From Salvelinus alpinus (Eukaryota; Chordata; Actinopteri; Salmoniformes; Salmonidae): a DNA stretch of 64,000 nucleotides. The notes under the pieces were generated by a model. It saw only the letters and a program-made list of their open reading frames with translations. It was not told the origin of the DNA and searched no databases. A program made the position numbers and the translations under genes. The stretch lies in NCBI RefSeq assembly GCF_045679555.1, contig NC_092093.1, positions 62,140,365-62,204,364 of the forward strand. The letters run 5' to 3'. This document shows positions 48,206 through 63,929 of the stretch, piece by piece (the first letter of the stretch is position 1; every line of letters begins with the position of its first letter).

Positions 48206-49660
48206 ATGGTTTGTTGAGGACTATCAGCATTTTGAAATAGTCAACTGGGTGGGACTTCCTATGGCTTAAGGAAGGATCACATAATTCTATTCAGGTTGTC
48301 AAGAGGGATCAGCCAATGAATTATACTCATGAGCAAACATTCCATATCTGCAGGTGGCAGTAAATCGCAGAGCTTGGCTTTATACCGGTTCAAACAAAAC
48401 ACTCCAGGGGGCAGTATGCATCCTTTCAGTTTGTTTACCAACTCATAGAAGTAGTAGAAAAAGAAAATGGACTACTTCAAAATGTAGATGGCTTCAGTGG
48501 AGCTCCACATGCTCTAACGCAGGGTTTCCCAAAGAGATTAGGAAACCCTACTCTAACGGATGCCATAATGGGACAGATAGAATGTTGTGTCCTTTAACTG
48601 TCTCTATGGGCTGGGGTGAGACAGTCCAACATTGGGCAGAGCTGTATGGGTGGTTGCTATGGCTTCACACCTGTTATTGAGGATGCTGTCCAGTTGCCAC
48701 CTTTCAGACAAACACGAGAGCCACACAAAGTTCCTCAGACGCAGGCAGTGCATACATTACCAGTGTATTCACAATTCATTTTCAATCAGGGTTACTTTCC
48801 AAATGGGTTAATTTATTCAGACTGAGGTGTTTATATGAGGGTTTTTTATTCAGAATGAGCTCTTGTGACTTTTAGTTTATGTTTTTTTCAATGACTCCTA
48901 GCACTGAAACACAGACTCCTTTCTCTGATAGTGACCCAAGCCATCTTCTGCTTGGAAAGTCCACACAGTGAGTGAAGCATTTGACAAAGAGAAAAGGAGT
49001 CTACAAAGACAATAAAAAGTTGAAAACATGGAAACAATAATATTGTATTACCTATAACAATGTATCCAAATTCACATGTACAATCACCAAAAGCGACAAT
49101 GTATCAACATCCAGCTAAAATAGCATCACTGTCCAATTCGACCACAGAGCACCTTTACTGATAAATAACACAGTGACATTGATGTAACAGGATACATTAA
49201 TGGGTTCACAAATTGTTATGTCAACAATAAAACCAACAAGGAACTTCTCACATTTGGCATGGAGAATTATCTATTTGTACTGTCTCACACTGAAAAGAGC
49301 AGGCCCTCTAGTGGACCAGACTGGAAACTGCTGATGTATGCCTACTCAGTCAGGACATTTTTGCTTTTGAAGTGTTTATTTTAAGTAAGAGTTTCATTTT
49401 GGAGTCATCAGTAGTCAGAAGAACGTTAAGAAACCTAATTTGTTCGTTGTTTGTTGAAATATGTAGCAGGGGATTCAGAGAACCTGCAGAGCAAATAACA
49501 AATAACTAATTTACAAGAACGTATACTTGAACAAACTCTATTTAGACTGACATTATGCACTTTCACAAAACATGGATTTCTAATTAATGTTATTTGAATT
49601 ATGATGCAGGTCCGTTTTAATCAAATGGTTTAGTTTTGTACGTGGTTTAGTTTTGTACAT
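48206..49660. other. No gene seen; small hairpin
   Basis: agggtttcc and ggaaaccct near 48522-48550 form a 9-bp perfect inverted repeat. Otherwise this is unique-looking DNA on the 3' side of ly86. Confidence 0.4.
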
Positions 49661-49663
49661 GGG

Positions 49664-49785
49664 CCGGTTTCCCGGACACAGATTAAGCTTAGTTTTAGAC
49701 TAAGAATAAGCATGTTTAAGAGAGATTCTTCATTCAAAGTAGTTTTAAATCTAGTACTAGGCTTAATCTGTGTCCAATAATTCTA
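49664..49785. mobile_element. Fold-back MITE, about 120 bp
   Basis: ggacacagattaagc (49674-49688) is the exact inverse of 49761-49775, and pairing continues imperfectly to the centre. This is a compact palindromic element of a type common in teleosts. It lies just 3' of the ly86 stop codon. Confidence 0.8.
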
Positions 49786-49945
49786 TATGTTTATAGAATG
49801 ACAAATCTAAAGTATTGCAAACACAGCTAATATCTCAGTACATTGTTCGTTATTTCAGTAGCATTCACCACACTATCCAAAAACTATTGACCAAATATGG
49901 CCAAATTGATTTATTATTCTCCTCTCATCCCTTATGTAATCTAAT

Positions 49946-50050
49946 TCATATTAAACCTTTGTCTCCCCTATCTTTTATGAAAGTGACATTGAAGCAGGCA
50001 ATGTGGTAACCGTATTGGTTCACCAAAACAACATGCACATCATGTTGACC
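49946..50050 (-). CDS. ly86: ly86 last exon
   Basis: The acceptor ctctcctctccag starts a 105-nt exon coding GQHDVHVVLVNQYGYHIACF, then NVTFIKDRGDKGLI and a TGA stop at 49948-49946. It aligns with the family's final strands (GEYQVLLELY and ACANATI in the human protein) and keeps the last Cys and an N-linked glycosylation site, NVT. The exon begins at phase 0. Because exon 3 ends in phase 1, an exon of suitable phase is needed between them, and none is seen. Confidence 0.72.
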   Translation of the reverse strand, partial: GQHDVHVVLVNQYGYHIACFNVTFIKDRGDKGLI

Positions 50051-50619
50051 CTGGAGAGGAGAGCAGAGGAAGAATAAATTCACAATATAAACTTCACAAG
50101 AATGAGTCCAAATATACACTTCACAATATCAGATGCAATCAATATCAAATAACAATTGCACACAAGTTTACCAGTGGTAAATTGTCCAGATTCTTCATAA
50201 TCAATCAATTACGCAAATAAACACACACACAATTTTAAAGTTTAAGAAACACATCCAAGTGAACCAAAGTTGTATATTAGTCATCAATCTATTCAATGTA
50301 TCATTCATTTTTGCACACCATTGTGCTAGAGTGCACCCTGCTAATGTATTCTGTTAATGCGTCCCGTCTATCTATGCTGTCCATGTTTTCAACAGTATAG
50401 CTTACATTTTAGCATAAGGCCTATATGCCCTTTAACAAATGTGTATATGGATAAACAAAACATAACCTACACAAACAGTCCCTTTAGAAAGTATTCACAC
50501 CTCCTGACTTTTTCCACATTTTGTTGTGTTACAGCCTGAATTTTAAGTGGATTAAATGGAGATGTTTTTGTCACTAGCTTACACACAATACCCCATAATG
50601 TAAAAGTGGAATTATGTTT

Positions 50620-51844
50620 TTGAGCCAATCAGTTGTGTTGTGACAAGGTAGGGGTGGTATACAGAAGATAGCCCTATTTGCTAAAAGACCAAGTCCATAT
50701 TGTGGAAAGAACAGTTCAAATAACCAAAGAGAAACGACATGAAGGTCAGTCAATGCGGAAAAATTTCAGGAACTTTGAACGTTTCTTCAAGTGCAGTTGC
50801 AAAAACTATCAAGTGCAATGATGAAACTGGCTCTCATGAGGACCGCCACAGGAAAGGAAAACCCAAAGTTACCTCTGCTGCAGAGGATAATTCATTAGAG
50901 TTAACTGCACCTCAGATTGCAGCCTAAATAAATGCTTCACAGAGTTCAAGTAACAGACACATCTCAACATCAACTGTTCAGAGGAGACTGCATGAATCAG
51001 GCTTTTGTGGTCGAATTGCTGCAAAGAAACCACGACTAAAGGAGACCAATAAGAAGAAGAGACTTGCTTGGGCCAAGAAACACGAGCAATGGACATTAGA
51101 CCGGTGGAAATCTGTTCTTTGGTCTGATGAGTCCAAATTTGAAATTTTTGGTCCCAACCGCCGTGTCTTTATAAGACGCAGAGTAGGTGAACAGATGATC
51201 TCTGCATGTGTGGTTCCCACTGTGAAGCATGGAGGAGGTGGTGTGATGGTGTGGGGGTGCTTTGCTGGTGACACTGTCAGTGATTTATTTAGAATTCAAG
51301 GCACACTTAACCAGCATGGCTACCAAAGCATCCCATCTGGTTTGTGCTTGGTGGGAATATCATCTATTTTTCAACAGGACAATGACCCAAAACACACCTC
51401 CAGGTTGTGTAAGGGCTATTTGACCAAAAAGGAGAGTGATGGAGTGCTGCATCAGATGAACTGGCCTCCACAATCACCCGACCTCAACCCAATTGAGATG
51501 GTTTTGGATGAGTTGGACCGCAGAGTGAAGGAAAAGTAGCCAAGAAGTGCTCAGTATATGTGGGAACTCCTTCAAGACTGTTGGAAAAGCATTCCAGGTG
51601 AAGCTGGTTGAGAGAATGCCAAGCGTGTTCAAAGCTGTCATCAAGGTAAAGGGTGGCTAATTTGAAGAATCTAAAATCTAAAATATATTTTGATTTGTTT
51701 AACACTTCTTTGCTTACTACATGATTCCATATGTGTTATTTCACAGTTTCGATGTCTTCACTATTATTCTACAATGTAGAAAATAGTGCAAATAAAGAAA
51801 AACCCTTGAATGAGTAGCTGTGTCCAAACTTTTGACTGGTACTG
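50620..51844 (+). mobile_element. Inner Tc1-like element (different family), 5' end lost
   Basis: The right end reads tgtccaaacttttgactggt plus actg, followed by TA. This terminus belongs to a family distinct from the outer one. The matching left inverted repeat is missing, and the element begins abruptly near ccaatcagttgtgttgtgac. It carries a nearly complete but broken transposase. Confidence 0.82.
50738..51660 (+). pseudogene. Tc1 transposase pseudogene
   Basis: The N-terminal part begins MKVSQCGKISGTLNVSSSAV in a helix-turn-helix region, and the [11 protein letters not shown] linker follows. The middle gives [17 protein letters not shown]-like sequence near 51100 with the first catalytic Asp. 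The C-terminal part gives VKHGGGGVMVWGCFAGD, then IFQQDNDPKHTSRL with the second Asp, then WPPQSPDLNPIEMVLDELDR with the catalytic Glu in NPIE. All three acidic residues survive, but frame breaks near 50925 and elsewhere and a small deletion prevent a full product. Confidence 0.87.
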
Positions 51845-52685
51845 TATCTGTAAGGTACCTCAGTCGGGCAATTCATTTAAAATACAGATTCAACCACAAA
51901 GACCAGAGATGTTTTCCAATGCCTCGCAAAGAAGGGCACCTATTGGTAGATGGATAACAAAAATAAAAAGCAGACATTGAATATCTTGTTGAAGTTATTA
52001 ATTACACTTTGGAAGGAGTATCAATATACCCAGCCACTACAAAAATACAGGCGTCCTCCTATCTCAGTTGGCGGAGAGGAAGGAAACCGCTCAAGGATTT
52101 CACCATGAGGCCAATGGTGACTTTTAAACAGTAACAGAGTTTAATGGCTGTGATAGTAGAAAACTGAGGATGGATCAACAATATCGTAGTTACTCCACAA
52201 TACTAACCTAATTGACAGAGTGAAAAGAAGGAAGCCTGTAACAGAATACAAATATTCCAAAACATGCATCCTGTTTGCAACAAGGCGTTGCAACGTTTTG
52301 TCCTGAATACAAAGTGTCATGTTTGGGGCAAATCCAACAACACAAGAAAATCTGGAATAAGTCAAGGGGTATGAATACTTTCTGAAGGCACTGTCCCCCT
52401 CTACTCTGTAACACAATGTGCATTTAATGCAAGAGAGACTTAAGATGTTATTTTTAGGTTGAGTTTTTCTTGACATGGGGCTTAATTCAATCAAACCCGC
52501 ATTTCTGTATTTACACCATAGTGTTTTTCCCCCATGGTCAAATAAACTCACAGACTGGGCTATATAAAAACCTACAACTACAGTACTACCATGCAGTGAA
52601 GTTTGTAAACATAGTGAGCATAGCTATGGTAGTTACTGGGTATGATCGAATTCCAGCCCTGATCTGCTATTAGTACCACACGTAC

Positions 52686-52814
52686 CTCCTTTCTTCCGGG
52701 AGCAGAAGGTGAAGCAGGGGAAATCGGGCAGGCACAGGGGCTCGTCATGGGATAACTAAGCCACCACTCCTGTGAGCACATTAGCAGACAGGTATAGCTC
52801 CTCAATAGACTGCC
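52686..52814 (-). pseudogene. ly86: ly86 exon 3, with a premature stop
   Basis: The acceptor ctctcccacag leads a 129-nt exon encoding QSIEELYLSANVLTGVVA, a TAG stop, then LSHDEPLCLPDFPCFTFCSR and KKG. The exon ends at a GTACGT donor in phase 1, as in the family. The stop sits where other LY86 proteins have an ordinary residue in the middle of the fold, so the product would lose the C-terminal half. Nearby residues remain conserved, which suggests the stop is recent or an error. Confidence 0.82.
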
Positions 52815-53413
52815 CTGTGGGAGAGGGATACACAGAGAGGGCAAACACTCACTTCCTGCTGGGGAAAAATTGTGTGACTCAACCTAGTTTTAATTTAGGA
52901 TCATTGTACCTTTCACAAAGCATCAACGTAGCAGGTGGGGTGAATTTGCCAAAAGTAATTAATTTACCTTGATTTCTGCCTTAAATCAACAATAGGATTT
53001 CAAGGCTTATTGGCTTATTCAGTGTCCATGCTGACAATGCAATTACATACCATTTACCAACCTAAATTGAATGATGATGATCTGGCGTCTTTTCCCTATG
53101 GGTGGATGCAGTTGAATTGATATATTTCCTACAGTATTCTTCAGGGCAATATGTTTGAAAACATACACTCATACCCGGCCGGTAAGCACTGTTTGTTGAC
53201 GATGTGGAATGTTTCAAACTCATCTTTTACAGTGCGAGAGGGAATTATGATGTCAGTTCTATTCATTCAATCTCTACATTTCATATTGATGTGTTCCATT
53301 AAGTTAGGGTCAATGTTATGGTCGGTGTAAGGGAGCTATAACACCAGTGGCTTTGTTTGGAAGGGAAGTGCAAATAATGAACAAAGGGAAGGCCAGAGAA
53401 ATATTGAACTCAC

Positions 53414-53503
53414 GAAGCAGAAGTGACACTCTCAAATTGCCCTTGTAGGATGGTGGCATGGGAGGGCACGTGTTAACACTGATGCCAATGTCCTGTAAAG
53501 GGT
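53414..53503 (-). CDS. ly86: ly86 exon 2
   Basis: The acceptor tttttccag precedes a 90-nt exon encoding DPLQDIGISVNTC, then PPMPPSYKGNLRVSLLL. It ends one base into an Arg codon at a GTGAGT donor. It matches the first beta strands of the ML fold and keeps two of the conserved cysteines (one shared at the exon 1 border). There are no lesions in this exon. The intron to exon 1 carries a Tc1 element holding a SINE. Confidence 0.85.
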
Positions 53504-53635
53504 CTGGAAAAAACAAACAGAAACATTAGAGCAACTTAAGCCATTTTTTACATTTTCTTATGAGAAGAAGAAATTAATTAATCCATAAAATGAAACTGAC
53601 ATGACTATCACAGTACAGCAATTTGCTAAAAAATA

Positions 53636-54800
53636 CAGTGCTTTCAGAAAGTATTCCCACCCCTTGACTTAATTTATTTTTTTATTGTGTTACAAAGTGG
53701 GATTAAAATGAATTGAATTGTCATTTTTTGTCAGCAATCTACACAAAATACTCTAACTTCAAAGTGGAAGAAAAGTTCTAACATTTGTAAGGCACTGCCT
53801 CTCAGTGCTTGAGGCGTCACTACAGACCCTGGTTCGATTCCAGACTGTATCACAACATAAGATGGTGCACAATTGGCCCAGCATTGTTAGGGTTTGGCCG
53901 GGGTAGGCCGTCGTTGTAAATAAGAATTTCTCCTTAACTGACTTGCCTAGTTAAATAAAAGTTTTTTTTTTTTTATGTTGTCAAAACTGTGACAACTTTG
54001 CCACTGTCTTCTTGGTAAGCAACTAAATTTGGCCTTGTGTTTTAGGTTATTGTCTTGATGAAAGGTGAATTAATCTTCCAGTGTTTGGTGGAAAGCAGAC
54101 TGAATCAAGTTTTCCTCTAGGATTTTGCCTGTGCTTAGCTCAATTCCATTTCTTTTTTGTCCTGATAAACCCCCCAGTCCTTAACGATTACAACCATACC
54201 CATAACATGAAGCAGCCACCACTATGCTTGAAAATAATGAGAGTAGTTCTAAGTAATGTGTTGTATTGGATTTGCCCCAAACATAACACTTTGTATTCAG
54301 GAAAAAACAAAGTGTTTTTGCAGTATTACTTTAGTACCTTGTTGCAAACAGGATGCATGTTTTGGAATATTTTTATTCTGTACAGACTTCCTTCTTTTCA
54401 CTCTGTCAATTAGTTTAGTATTGTGGAGTAACTACAATGTTGTTGATCCATCCTCAGTTTTCTCCTGTCACAGCCATTAAACTGTGCAACCATACAAAGT
54501 GAGTCGCTGCAACTTATTATGTGACTTGTTAAGCACATTTTCACTCCTGAACTTATTTGGGCCTTCCATTACAAAGGGGTTGAATAATTATTGACTCAAG
54601 ACAGTTCAGCTTTTCATATTTAATTCATTTGTAAAAAAACATTATTTTTTTTAAATAATCTAAAAACATAATTCCACTTGGACATTATGGGGTATTGTGT
54701 GTAGGTCACAATAGAAAATCCCTTACAATTTTAAATGCAGGATGTAACACAACAAAATGTGGAAAAAGTCAAGGGGTGTGAATACTTTCTGAAGGCACTG
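53636..54800 (-). mobile_element. Internally deleted Tc1-like element with a SINE insert
   Basis: The ends cagtgctttcagaaagtatt and gaatactttctgaaggcactg are flanked by TA (53634-53635 and 54801-54802). The remaining transposase-region sequence reads on the minus strand (gtggtggctgcttcatgtta) and is decayed. The element lies in the first intron of ly86. Confidence 0.88.
53788..53975 (+). mobile_element. Salmonid tRNA-derived SINE (HpaI/FokI-like), 5'-truncated
   Basis: Box B ggttcgattcc is at 53831-53841, followed by gcacaattggcccagc, gtttggccggggtaggccgt and cttaactgacttgcctagtt aaataaa. It ends in a T-rich run. It is nested in the Tc1, so it is younger than that element. Confidence 0.88.
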
Positions 54801-55093
54801 TAGCCCCACTGTGGTAGTGCTATAGCTCTACTCAGCGTCAAGGAATCAAAACATGTGCAGTTCAATAATACATTCTTGGTAGGCAGTCGTCGTTAACATT
54901 AACTCACTCTTTGCCTCACCACTGTAATGTTTGCTTCCTTGCCACTGGGCACAAACTGGTTGACTCAGTGTTGTTTCCAACATGGAGTAGACGTTGAATT
55001 GACGTCTGTGCCCAGTGTTTTTGTACTGTCGTATTATCACATAGTGAGTTGCTTTGCAAATGAAAAGGAATACTTTATTTTTTTTTAACTCAC

Positions 55094-55232
55094 CACAGCT
55101 GCGATAGAACATCTGCAGTTTGTCCGTGTTGCAAATAGTGTGGACAGGTCATTGGACCTCCTGAACTAACCCCCTCTGGGGCCAGTAGGCCAGCAGGATA
55201 GCTAGAACCAAGAGCAGAGCTTGGTGAGGCAT
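55094..55232 (-). pseudogene. ly86: ly86 exon 1 (signal peptide), with a premature stop
   Basis: ATG at 55232-55230 opens MPHQALLLVLAILLAYWPQR, a clear hydrophobic signal peptide for secretion. Codon 28 is TGA in a context (VQ-stop-PVHTIC) where LY86 has Trp-Pro. The exon continues NTDKLQMFYRSC and ends one base into the Asp codon at a GTGAGT donor (55093-55092). The phase matches exon 2 exactly. A single TGG to TGA change would explain the stop. Confidence 0.8.
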
Positions 55233-55340
55233 AGTTCCTTCCATACACTATTTGGATCTTGTCAGGCTCTCACTGGGTGACTGATCTTTGCTCTCCGCAA
55301 AGCAAGAGGAAGTAACCAGCATGCCAGACTTCCCCAATTT

Positions 55341-55377
55341 CAGTGTGTGTATGTGTGTGTGTGTGTGTGCGTGTGTG

Positions 55378-55409
<32 letters not shown>

Positions 55410-55440
55410 TGCGTGTGTGTGTGCGTGTGTGTGTGCGAGA
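55341..55440. repeat. (GT)n/(GCGT)n compound microsatellite
   Basis: GT repeats interrupted by gcgtgcgtgcgtgcgtgcgt. Confidence 0.93.
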
Positions 55441-55457
55441 AAGATAATGAGTGTGAG

Positions 55458-55460
<3 letters not shown>

Positions 55461-55547
<87 letters not shown>
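55461..55547. repeat. (GA)n microsatellite
   Basis: Pure GA over about 87 bp, immediately 5' of a LINE 3' stub. Confidence 0.97.
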
Positions 55548-55548
<1 letters not shown>

Positions 55549-55601
55549 AATGTTAACATATGCTTCCCATGTGAATAAAGCCCTTACATTGAAATTGAAT
55601 T
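55548..55601 (+). mobile_element. 54-bp 3' end stub of the microsatellite-associated LINE
   Basis: gcaatgttaacatatgcttc, then gaataaagcccttacattg, then aaattgaattgag, with GA repeats on both sides. It is the same 3' end as the neighbouring long copy. Confidence 0.88.
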
Positions 55602-55676
55602 GAGAGAGAGGGGGATAGGGAGAGAGAGAGAGAAAGAGCAAGAGGGAAAGAGGGAAAGAGAGAAAGAGAGAGAGAG

Positions 55677-57263
55677 CCACCCTCTTCAACATATATATCA
55701 ACGAATTGCCGAGGGCACTAGAACAGTCTGCAGCACCCGACCTCACCCTACTAGAATCTGAAGTCAAATGCCTACTGTTTGCTGATGATCCGGTGTTTCT
55801 GTCCCCAACCAAGGAGTGCCTACAGCAGCACCTAGATCTTCTGCACAGATTCTGTCAGACCTGGGCCCTGACAGTAAATCTCAGTAAGACAAAAATAATG
55901 GTGTTCCAAAAAAGGTCCAGTTCCCAGGACCACGAATAAAAATTCCATCTAGACACCGTTGCCATAAAGCACACAAAAAACTGTTCATACCTCGGCCTAA
56001 ACATCAGCACACAGGTAACTTCCACAAAGCTGTGAATGATCTGAGAGACAAGGCAAGATGGGCCTTCTATGCCATCAAAAGGAACAAAAAATTCAACATA
56101 CCAATTAGGATCTGACTAAAAATACTTAAATCAGTTATAGAACACATTGCCCTTTATGGTTGTGAGGTCTGAGGTCCGCTCACCAACCAAGAATTCACAA
56201 AATGGGACAAAAACCAAATGGAGACTCTGCATGCAGAATTCTGCAAAAATATCCTCCGTGTACAACGTAAAACACCAAATAAAGCATTCAGAGCAGAATT
56301 AGGCCGAAACCCGCTAATTATCAAAATCCATAAAAGAGCCGTTAAATTCTACAACCACCTAAAAGGAAACAATTCCCAAACCTTCCATAACAAAGCCATC
56401 ACCTATAGATAAATAAACCCAGAGAAGAGCCTCCTAAGCAAGCTGGTCCTGGGGCTCTGTTCACAAACACAAACAGACACCACAGAGCCCCAGGACAGCA
56501 ACACAATTAGACCCAACCAAATCATGAGAAAGCAAAAAGATAATTACTTGACACATTGGAAAGAATTTACAAAAACAACTGAGCAAACTAGAATGCTATT
56601 TGGCCCTAAACAGAGAGTACACAGTGGCAGAATACCTGACCACTGTGACAGAGCCAAAATGAAGGAAATCTTTGACTATGTACAGACTCAGTGAGCATAG
56701 CCTTGCTATTGAGAAAGGCCGCCAAAGGCAGACCTGGCTCTCAAGAGAAGACAGGCTATGTGCATACTGCCCAAAAAATGAGGTGGAAACTGAGCTGCAC
56801 TTCCTAACCTCGAAGCCAAATGTATGACTGTATTAGAGACACATATTTCCCTCAGATTACACAGACCCACAAAGAATTTGAAAACAAATCCAATTTTGAT
56901 AAACTATACATATCTATTGGGTGAAATACCACAGTGTGCCATCACAGCAGCAAGATTTGTGACCTGTTGCCACAAGAAAAGGGCAACCAGTGAAGAACAA
57001 ACACTATTGTAAATACAACCTATATTTATGTTTATTTATTTTCCCTTTTATACTTTAACTATTTGCACATCATTACAACACTGTATATATACATAATATG
57101 ACATTTGAAATGTATTTATTATTTTGGAACTTTTGTAAGTGTAATGTTTACTGTTAATTTTGTATTGTTTATTTCACTAAGTGTTTATTATCTATTTCAC
57201 TTACTTTGACAATGTAAACATATGATTCCCATGCCAAAAAAGCCCTTAAATTGAAATTAAATT
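55677..57263 (+). mobile_element. GA-microsatellite-associated LINE, 5'-truncated copy
   Basis: A 1.6-kb fragment holds the RT C-terminal half and a complete 3' UTR that ends aaattgaaattaaattgag, directly joined to GA repeats (57264-57279). GA-rich sequence (55602-55676) also precedes it. Seating in (GA)n with a fixed orientation recalls the microsatellite-specific Tx1-clade elements described in fish (Kibi type). Placement in that group is my inference. Confidence 0.85.
55680..56820 (+). pseudogene. LINE reverse transcriptase, C-terminal half, broken
   Basis: The first open part gives ATLFNIYINELPRALEQSA, then VKCLLFADDPVFLSPTKE, with the catalytic FADD intact, then TWALTVNLSKTKIMVFQKR. After a stop near 55937 the reading continues in pieces: DLRDKARWAFYAIKRN-like near 56040, then METLHAEFCKNILRVQRKTP at 56218-56412. 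A Cys-His-like CAYCPKNEVETELHFL segment lies near 56765. Several stops and frameshifts make the copy inactive. The intact protein would reverse-transcribe the element at its target. Confidence 0.87.
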
Positions 57264-57279
57264 GAGAGAGAGAGAGAGA

Positions 57280-58594
57280 ATGTGACTAATTTCACTTCTC
57301 TGTTCTCTGATATCAATGGTTCTCTATTGGCATAGACAACTACCATTATGAGCTTGTACAGAATACACATAATAGAAATACTCCTTTGACTGATCTGATT
57401 GATTATATAGCATCTTATAGCATATAGCATGAAAAATGAAAAATGACTCCCCTAACATGTACTGACTTTCTAATTATTGAACATACAATGCACTCTGCTA
57501 ACGTCTTTCATTTTCACGCTCTCTGCTAAAGTCTTTTATTTGCACGCTCTCTGCTAGTCTTTCTAAAAGTTGGTCAACAATATAACATAGACTCTAATAC
57601 AATTTGCAGTTGCAAGTTTACCAAATATTTCTTAAGTTTAGAATGGGAGTACACCACATATAAATTCCTTAACCTGATTTTGAGAAATGGAGGAAATTGA
57701 AAATGTTTTCGAACAGCAGTCAATATGCACAAATGTCTTGTTGTGTAGTACATGGTTACAACTTAGTTGGGCGCAATGATTGGCAGCACGAGAGACAGCG
57801 AGAGACAGCCAAACCAAAGATTTGTATAACTAACCCAAGATAGACCAGAGCCTGTCGTTTCCAATGGAAGCAAATTAATCATAGCGTGCAAAACAAGCAA
57901 GGACGTGGGCAGAGCCAGTGAGCTAGTGAGATCCTATTGGCGCGTTCTAGCATTTATTTGCATTTTTCCGCTAGGGAACGCCTACTCTGAATTGCGCGTG
58001 TGTGATAACTCAATTCGCCCTTGCACTCCTTCTAAACAATGCATTTTTTTTTTTACTTTGGCAAAGTCTACACAACGCAGTCAACTGTGTGTTTTACAGA
58101 TTTTAGTTTTGGAAACAGAAAACTGTATGGAGATCAAATGTTTAATCGATGAGTAAATTTGCAGAATGTCGGCCAAAATCCATCTCACTCCATCTTCTCC
58201 CACTTTTGGCCACTACAATTGCTCTCATCACCATATTTGGTAGTGAGCGGAAACAGCAACCGGATGCTTCATATTTATACATCCGGTGAAATTTCTGGCT
58301 CATTGTTCTATCTGTGGCCAAGCGACACCACAGAGAGCGCACTTGGTTCCTGCCCGTTCTTCGCTTCTTGTTGTTGTGAGCTTGGTAAATTAAGGGACTA
58401 CGATGAAACTGATATTTGTATTGGAATACTAACAACAGTCGCTGCTGGCAATACTGGGGTGGTGGTAAACACACCGGGAACAGTGTCTTGATGTCTCCAA
58501 ACACTGCATGAGGCTTTCGGTGGAATACCGCTGAACTCAGACGGGTGGACTACTCACACCCCTCCACCGGAGCTGACCTCATCTATCCCCAGCT
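57280..58594. other. Intergenic DNA between ly86 and sharpin, 5' flank of sharpin
   Basis: No repeat family or exon is clear. A 110-codon plus-strand frame at 58159-58491 has no recognisable family. The last few hundred bases must hold the sharpin promoter and 5' UTR, but I cannot place a start. Confidence 0.4.

Positions 58595-63929
<5,335 letters not shown>

Larger units (their letters stand above)
50476..52393. mobile_element. Tc1-like element split by a second Tc1 element
   Basis: The left end (cagtccctttagaaagtatt) and the right end (gaatactttctgaaggcactg) are inverted copies of one family, also present at 53636-54800. The left arm stops near 50620 and sequence of the same family resumes after 51846 (ttttccaatgcctcgcaaag). 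Between them lies an element of another Tc1 family. The pair occupies the ly86 exon 3-to-last-exon interval. Confidence 0.8.
49946..55232 (-). pseudogene. ly86: ly86 (MD-1) homologue, probable pseudogene
   Basis: Four minus-strand exons with canonical borders and matching phases together resemble LY86/MD-1, the secreted ML-domain protein that binds RP105 (CD180) and tunes TLR4 signalling. Signature segments are a signal peptide, SCDPLQDIG (split over exons 1-2), QSIEELYL, FCSRKKG and the C-terminal HIACFNVTF. LY96 (MD-2) fits less well, because DPLQDxGxSV and FCxRKKG are LY86-like. Two codons are nonsense: TGA at 55151-55149, where family members have Trp before Pro, and TAG at 52758-52756. 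The short fourth exon expected between 52686 and 50050 is not found, and that interval is mostly Tc1 DNA. The recognition of the family is strong. Calling it a pseudogene assumes the sequence is accurate. Confidence 0.8.

Noticed and set aside
53831-53841. Possible tRNA gene from a box-B match
   Set aside because: Flanking sequence is the body of a salmonid SINE with no acceptor stem, so it is a retroposon and not a tRNA gene.
49946-55232. LY96 (MD-2) as the identity of the ML-domain gene
   Set aside because: DPLQDIGISV, FCSRKKG and the C-terminal ACFNVT pattern fit LY86 better than LY96, and gene order beside the MSRRKQ exon also favours LY86.
58159-58491. A 110-codon plus-strand frame just upstream of sharpin
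   Set aside because: No resemblance to the SHARPIN N-terminus or any family I know. It ends in a stop before the family-like sequence begins.
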